From positions 434,001 through 498,000 of the forward strand of contig CP197396.1 of the NCBI GenBank assembly GCA_052161885.1: DNA of 64,000 nucleotides, written 5' to 3'. The notes under the pieces are model-generated. The model had not been told where the DNA came from and did not search any database. It was given only the letters and a program-made list of their open reading frames with translations. Made by a program: the position numbers and the translations under genes. The DNA is from QKTW01 sp052161885. GTDB lineage: Bacteria; Bacteroidota; Bacteroidia; Chitinophagales; Chitinophagaceae. Below, piece by piece: positions 60,188-64,000 of the stretch. Numbering within the stretch: position 1 is the stretch's first letter; each line of letters starts with the position of its first letter.

Positions 60188-61013
60188 TTTGAAATATGGA
60201 ATTTACAAACAAGGCGATAATGAAATTTTGGCATTAGCCGAACAAGTGCGCGATATTAAGGAAATATCGGATGCACGAACAATAGATCTTGTTCCGCCTT
60301 CTTTCTTTAAAATCAATATAATTTTTGATCATGGTGGTGAGTTTAACGATTTAAGCTCTGGTGAAAAGCAGCAGATATTTTCTATAAATACGGTTGCTTA
60401 TCAAATTTATAACATCGCATCCGTTATGTATGATGAAAAATCATACAAATACAATAATATAAACATCGTCTTCGATGAAGTAGAATTGTATTTCCATCCG
60501 GAAATGCAAAGGACTTTTATAAGTAATTTATTACATAGAATTTCTACGCTGCCTTTAGAAGATCAAATCCACAATATTAATCTACTGTTTATTACTCATT
60601 CTCCCTTTATTCTTTCCGATATTCCATCGTCTAATATTTTAAGATTAACGATTGATAAGGAAACAAGGAAAGGAATCCAGGATATACGTTCTGAGCAAAC
60701 ATTTGGAGCAAACATTCATGATCTGTTAGCAAATGATTTTTTTCTCGAAAATGGATTTATGGGCAAGTTTGCAAACGATAAAATTTTAGAAGCTATAAGA
60801 CAACTTGAAAATTGGACGGAATCAAATAACGCTGATTCGAAACTTAAAGACAAATTGTACAAAATAATTCAACTTGTAGGGGAACCCTTGGTAAAAGAAA
60901 GCCTTATGGATTTATACAGAGAAAAAATTGGACTACACGAAGGTGAAATGTCTATTGCGGATATTGATGCTGAAATAGTACGACTTCAGAATCTCAAAAT
61001 GAAAGTACAATGA
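60188..61013 (+). pseudogene. Septu-like (PtuA-type) ATPase, C-terminal part
   Basis: Continuation of the gene broken at 59268. The first usable codon would be a TTG at 60189, giving 274 residues, but no ribosome-accessible start is expected. It carries the ABC signature LSSGEKQ (692-698 of the rejoined protein), Walker B NIVFDEVE with the following LYFHPEMQ (729-736), and the H-loop LLFITHSPFILSD (H774). These complete the Walker A on the other side of the IS. The end overlaps the HNH nuclease gene by four bases (ATGA), so the two were translationally coupled. Confidence 0.82.
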
Positions 61014-61990
61014 TAGCTATCTCTTACACAACGGTAGATAATACGATTAGCGTTTTTGCCACCGAACTAAATGCGTTTAAAAATCAGATTAAACTTAATT
61101 TAAACAATATGCTTGGAGACAGGCGACTTAAATTGACCACAGAAAAGAAAGATTATATAAACAAACTTATTGCATTTTCAAAAGACATCATTATCGCCAG
61201 ACCGGATGTACTTGCTAAATATCAGAAAGCATTTGACAGGATTATTTCTCCTGCTCAAATGAAAAGTAAAAAATTTGAAGGTTTCAGAAATCGGCTTATA
61301 AAAGAGCTTGGATACGCAGCGAGGCGATCTGACTTTTACCCCAAATATTTTTATAAATTAGGTATCAAATCATGCGTTTACTGTAATGCTCATTTAACTG
61401 TTGCTATAGAAAAGGAAAAGCAAGTAAGAAAAAAAACAGTAATTGCTTACAAGGCAAAATTCCAGGTAGATCACTATTTGCCTAAATCAAAATATCCTTG
61501 CTTTAGCATCTCATTATATAATCTCTATCCCGTATGCGGAAGTTGTAATAATTGCAAGAGTAACTATGATTTACACTTTTTGCTATATAACGATGCAAAA
61601 AATACGCTTGCATCTCCTTTCAAATTCCAATTAGTTAAAGGTACTGTCGCAAAGTACTTGCTAAGCAGAAAGCTCGATGACATAAAATTTACCTTTCAAG
61701 AGCCCTCAGTCCATTCTTCTTTTAAAACGTTTCAGGAGGTTTTTGATGTTCAGGGAATCTATGATACACAAAAAGACTTAGCCGAAGAATTAATCTTAAA
61801 AGGGGAGATTTATACTGAACAATATAAAAAAGGGTTGAAAGCGCAATTTCCCAAATTATTCACGACACCAGGTATTTTTAATAGAATACTATTAGGGAAT
61901 TATTCTTCTGAAGAGGACATCCATAAGCGCCCAATGGCAAAATTTACAATAGATATAGCAAAGCAGGTTGGTTTGATAAAAAAGAAATAA
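61010..61990 (+). CDS. HNH endonuclease, Septu PtuB-like
   Basis: 326 residues, intact. HNH/zinc-ribbon core: C122-x-x-C125 (SCVYCNAH), D154-H155-Y in FQVDHYLPKSKYP, N171 in SLYNLYPVC, C176-x-x-C179 with C182 (CGSCNNC). The N-terminal ~115 residues are helical and the C-terminal ~130 residues unassigned. By architecture and coupling to an ABC-type ATPase it is the PtuB-like effector nuclease; the match to PtuB is from domain order, not a database search. With the ATPase split by an IS, it may be poorly expressed or unregulated. Confidence 0.85.
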   Translation: MIAISYTTVDNTISVFATELNAFKNQIKLNLNNMLGDRRLKLTTEKKDYINKLIAFSKDIIIARPDVLAKYQKAFDRIISPAQMKSKKFEGFRNRLIKELGYAARRSDFYPKYFYKLGIKSCVYCNAHLTVAIEKEKQVRKKTVIAYKAKFQVDHYLPKSKYPCFSISLYNLYPVCGSCNNCKSNYDLHFLLYNDAKNTLASPFKFQLVKGTVAKYLLSRKLDDIKFTFQEPSVHSSFKTFQEVFDVQGIYDTQKDLAEELILKGEIYTEQYKKGLKAQFPKLFTTPGIFNRILLGNYSSEEDIHKRPMAKFTIDIAKQVGLIKKK

Positions 61991-62022
61991 ATATAAGCTT
62001 CGCAGGCCGATAAGTTATAAAC

Positions 62023-62058
62023 AACAAACGCCACCCCTTCGGGCGGCGTTTGTTATTT
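62023..62058. terminator. Intrinsic terminator between convergent genes
   Basis: 10-bp stem AACAAACGCC (62023-62032) with GGCGTTTGTT (62045-62054), with an inner CCC/GGG extension around a CTTC-type loop, then ATTTC. It ends the nuclease operon and may also serve the minus-strand XRE locus. Confidence 0.8.
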
Positions 62059-62081
62059 CAAGAAAAATATTATCTACAACA

Positions 62082-62514
62082 TCATTTCTTCACCAGCTCC
62101 TTCAGCGTAGCTATCATTTCATCCTTTTCTTTCAGCATCCGCTCATAGAGCTTTTTATTCTCTTCCAGCGCCTCTAGCCATTTTTCTACAGGATTAATGA
62201 TTTGTGTACCCTGATTATTAATAGGCCCATTATTATTTGATCCTTCATAGTTGTTCTGGATAATTATATACCGTAGCTTCTTCGTCAAACTCTTCAATGG
62301 CCCTTACCGGCACATTGAGCGCACGGGCTACCTGCTCCATCAGCGGCGCGTCTATCTCTTCCTTGGCCTCCAGCATCGAGATCTTTTTCTGGCTCCAGTC
62401 ACTGCCCAGCTCTATAGCCAGTGCTTCCTGTTTTATGCCCAGTATCTCGCGCAGGCGTTTTATGTTGCGTCCGTGGTGTGTATTGGTATTTTGTGCTATA
62501 GCGTTGGTAGTCAG
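62082..62514 (-). pseudogene. XRE-family helix-turn-helix regulator, frameshifted and without ATG
   Basis: Part one (62514 to 62245, 89 codons) encodes TTNAIAQNTNTHHGRNIKRLREILGIKQEALAIELGSDWSQKKISMLEAKEEI, a clear XRE helix-turn-helix, up to FDEEATVYNYPEQL and a TGA. The first codon after the upstream stop is CTG, not ATG. Part two continues in the +1 frame (IQNNYEGSNNNGPINNQ, then a coiled coil EKWLEALEENKKLYERMLKEKDEMIATLKELVKK) to 62082. Loss of one base near 62256-62262 would rejoin the frames. Such proteins (HTH plus C-terminal coiled coil) are common single-gene regulators in Bacteroidota. Either a true pseudogene or a sequencing error. Confidence 0.72.
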
Positions 62515-62520
62515 TTGCTA

Positions 62521-62552
62521 CAAATATAGGTTGTTGTGCTGATAGGTTGCAA
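62521..62552 (-). promoter_or_regulatory. Promoter of the XRE locus
   Basis: On the minus strand TTG (62552-62550), 21-nt spacer, TATATTTG (62528-62521). The box ends 6 nt before the CTG at 62514. Confidence 0.5.
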
Positions 62553-62839
62553 TAGCCCCATCTGGTTTTTAAGTCTCGTAGCAGTATTCCGGCACTTGCA
62601 ACCGTTTATTAACGGTTGTGCAAAAGGAAACAAACCGGTATTTTTCTACAGGGTCTACGGAGGCGATATTCTTTTAAGGATCAATCAGCAGTAGTATCAG
62701 CCACGGACTATATTTTTGCAACAAATACTTTTATCTTGGAAGGCCAATTTGCATATGGAAAACTAATTTTTCATCATACTTCTTTTAGTCAGCAATTTGG
62801 CTTTTCACAATAATAATTTTTGAAATCCGGATAATTTAT
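62553..62839. other. Spacer with one palindrome, no gene seen
   Basis: CAACCGTT-TATT-AACGGTTG (62599-62618) is a perfect inverted repeat, a possible operator for the XRE protein. TATTTTTG at 62711-62718 matches the -7 consensus and could drive the methyltransferase gene. Short open frames here show no family resemblance. Confidence 0.4.
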
Positions 62840-64000
62840 ATGAGCGGCAACACTGTAAACGATAAGCTGGACATGGCATCGCCCGACATGGTGAGCAGGA
62901 ATATAGAGCAGATAGCAGCCTTGTTTCCCAATTGTGTAACGGAAACTGCAGAGGGCAAAGCAATAGACTTTGACCTGCTCAGGCAGGAGCTGAGTCATGA
63001 TATAGTAGAGAGCACAAAGGAGCGCTACCGGCTGGAGTGGCCGGGCAAGAAAGAGGCCATCGTTACAGCCAACCTGCCTACCACCAAAACCCTGCGCCCG
63101 GTGCGCGAAGACTCAGTAGACTTTGACACTACTGAAAACCTATATATAGAGGGCGACAACCTGGAGGTACTAAAACTACTGCAGGAGAGCTACCTGGGCA
63201 AGATCAAAATTATATATATTGACCCTCCTTACAATACTGGGAAAGATTTTGTGTATAAAGACAATTTTACACAGACAACTGACGAATTTAAGGAACAAAG
63301 CGGTTTGATTGATGAGTATAATCAGCGCCTGGTGGCGAACCCTGAAACGTCAGGACGTTACCATTCTGACTGGCTGTCTATGATGTACCCTAGATTGAAA
63401 CTAGCAAGAAATCTATTAACTGATGACGGAGTAATCTTAATGAGTATTGATGATAATGAATTAAATAATCTTCGGAAAATGTGTGATGAGATTTATGGAG
63501 AAATAAATCTTATTGCTACTCTTATCTGGGAAAAGGGCAGAAAAAACGATTCACGTTTTTTCTCTATTGGGCATGAATACATTGTTGTTTATTCTAAGAA
63601 TAAAGAATTTCTCAAGGAAAAAGATATTAAATGGCGTGAAGAAAAACCAGGCGCAAAGGAGATTTATGACGAATATTTACGTTTGAAAAATCTACATGGA
63701 AATGACTTTAAGAAAATGGAGTCTGAATTAAAGAGATTTTATAATACGCTTTCTACTGATCATCCAGCAAAAAAACACTCGCGATATTCGAATATTGACG
63801 AACGAGGAGTTTGGCGAGATGATAACATGTCATTACCGCGTGGTGGAGCAAGATACGAAGTTATTCATCCTGTAACAGGCCAGCCTTGTGCCATTCCACC
63901 GGGAGGTTGGAGATATGCTACATCTGAAAAGATGCAGGAAAAAATAAAACAAGGCTATGTAGTATTTAGAAAAGATCATACCGAGCCACCAATTAGAAAG
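62840..64000 (+). CDS. Type III restriction-modification Mod DNA methyltransferase (3' partial)
   Basis: 387 codons from the ATG at 62840 to the window end, still open. N-terminal region MSGNTVNDKLDMASPDMVSRN and LPTTKTLRPVREDSVDFDTTENLYIEGDNLEVLKLLQESYLGKIKIIYIDPPYNTGKDFVYKDNF: catalytic motif DPPY with the upstream EGDN segment typical of Mod subunits of the N6-adenine class. Then SDWLSMMYPRLKLARNLLTDDGVILMSIDDNELNNL and LIWEKGRKNDSRFFSIGHEYIVVYSK. Needs a Res helicase-nuclease, expected beyond the window. It forms a defence island with the ATPase/HNH locus. Confidence 0.92.
   Translation, partial: MSGNTVNDKLDMASPDMVSRNIEQIAALFPNCVTETAEGKAIDFDLLRQELSHDIVESTKERYRLEWPGKKEAIVTANLPTTKTLRPVREDSVDFDTTENLYIEGDNLEVLKLLQESYLGKIKIIYIDPPYNTGKDFVYKDNFTQTTDEFKEQSGLIDEYNQRLVANPETSGRYHSDWLSMMYPRLKLARNLLTDDGVILMSIDDNELNNLRKMCDEIYGEINLIATLIWEKGRKNDSRFFSIGHEYIVVYSKNKEFLKEKDIKWREEKPGAKEIYDEYLRLKNLHGNDFKKMESELKRFYNTLSTDHPAKKHSRYSNIDERGVWRDDNMSLPRGGARYEVIHPVTGQPCAIPPGGWRYATSEKMQEKIKQGYVVFRKDHTEPPIRK

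Noticed and set aside
60189..61013. Second ATPase ORF as an independent 274-residue gene starting at TTG
   Set aside because: It lacks Walker A, begins inside the sequence that follows the target duplication, and joins in frame to the upstream part once the IS is removed.
57359..61990. Retron (reverse transcriptase plus ncRNA) linked to the ATPase/HNH pair
   Set aside because: ATPase/HNH pairs occur in retrons, but no reverse transcriptase gene or ncRNA-like repeat pair is present here.
62616..62813. 65-residue ORF before the methyltransferase
   Set aside because: No recognisable domain and no start context; the region carries palindrome and promoter features instead.
1..64000. tRNA or rRNA genes
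   Set aside because: No tRNA cloverleaf with a TTCRA arm or rRNA segment was noticed in the intergenic regions read by eye; a covariance-model scan was not possible.

Overview
The window reads as chromosomal DNA of a Bacteroidota bacterium, most likely order Chitinophagales. The grounds are several secreted proteins with type IX secretion C-terminal domains (a CHU_C/gliding-type domain and type A sorting domains), two LytS/LytTR pairs with beta-propeller sensors, a Bacteroidota-type HU protein, TAATG stop/start overlaps inside operons, and repeated promoter boxes of the Bacteroidota type (TTTG about 19 nt before TAnnTTTG). No rRNA, tRNA, CRISPR array or prophage was seen.

Layout. 1-17.5 kb: cell-surface region. 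It holds the 3' part of a giant mosaic adhesin (three six-repeat NHL propellers, Ig-like repeats, CHU_C tail), a LytTR response regulator with its propeller histidine kinase, a YadA-head-like repeat protein, a dockerin-like repeat protein and a T9SS cargo protein. 17.6-21.9 kb: molybdopterin operon on the minus strand (MobA-like, FdhD, a small DUF7009-like protein, FdhF/YdeP-type oxidoreductase). 21.9-28.5 kb: TetR regulator and a tripartite RND efflux operon that share one exact 13-bp palindrome. 28.7-36.3 kb: a small ferredoxin-fold-like protein, a disulfide oxidoreductase, then a tight operon joining a betaine-type ABC importer (ATPase plus permease-binding-protein fusion) to ergothioneine genes egtB and egtD, followed by an ArsR-SRPBCC pair. 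36.4-44.3 kb: small housekeeping or stress genes (SRPBCC, GNATs, hexapeptide protein, two VOC proteins, DinB-like, GlxA-like regulator with DUF2071, SUFU-domain protein, two orphans). 44.5-54.6 kb: second LytS/LytTR pair, AraC regulator divergent from an NADPH oxidoreductase, serine hydrolase, delta-60-repeat protein, HU. 54.7-57.3 kb: repeat-rich spacer, azoreductase divergent from an HxlR regulator, an unknown protein and a decayed toxin-like remnant.

57.4-64 kb is a visibly AT-richer defence island. A two-gene ATPase/HNH nuclease locus of the Septu (PtuA/PtuB) type has its ATPase gene split by a 913-bp IS982-type element. The element has perfect 15-bp ends and a 6-bp target duplication, and removing it with one duplication restores an exact 911-codon reading frame. 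Next come a frameshifted XRE regulator lacking an ATG, and the start of a type III restriction-modification Mod methyltransferase that runs off the window.

The most interesting points are the IS-killed ATPase with its unassigned N-terminal domain of about 300 residues, and the ergothioneine operon, whose fused binding protein has its two lobes in swapped (circularly permuted) order. Also of note are a four-fold alternating inverted repeat after HU and two regulator genes whose promoter boxes end 4 nt before the start codon, suggesting leaderless mRNAs.
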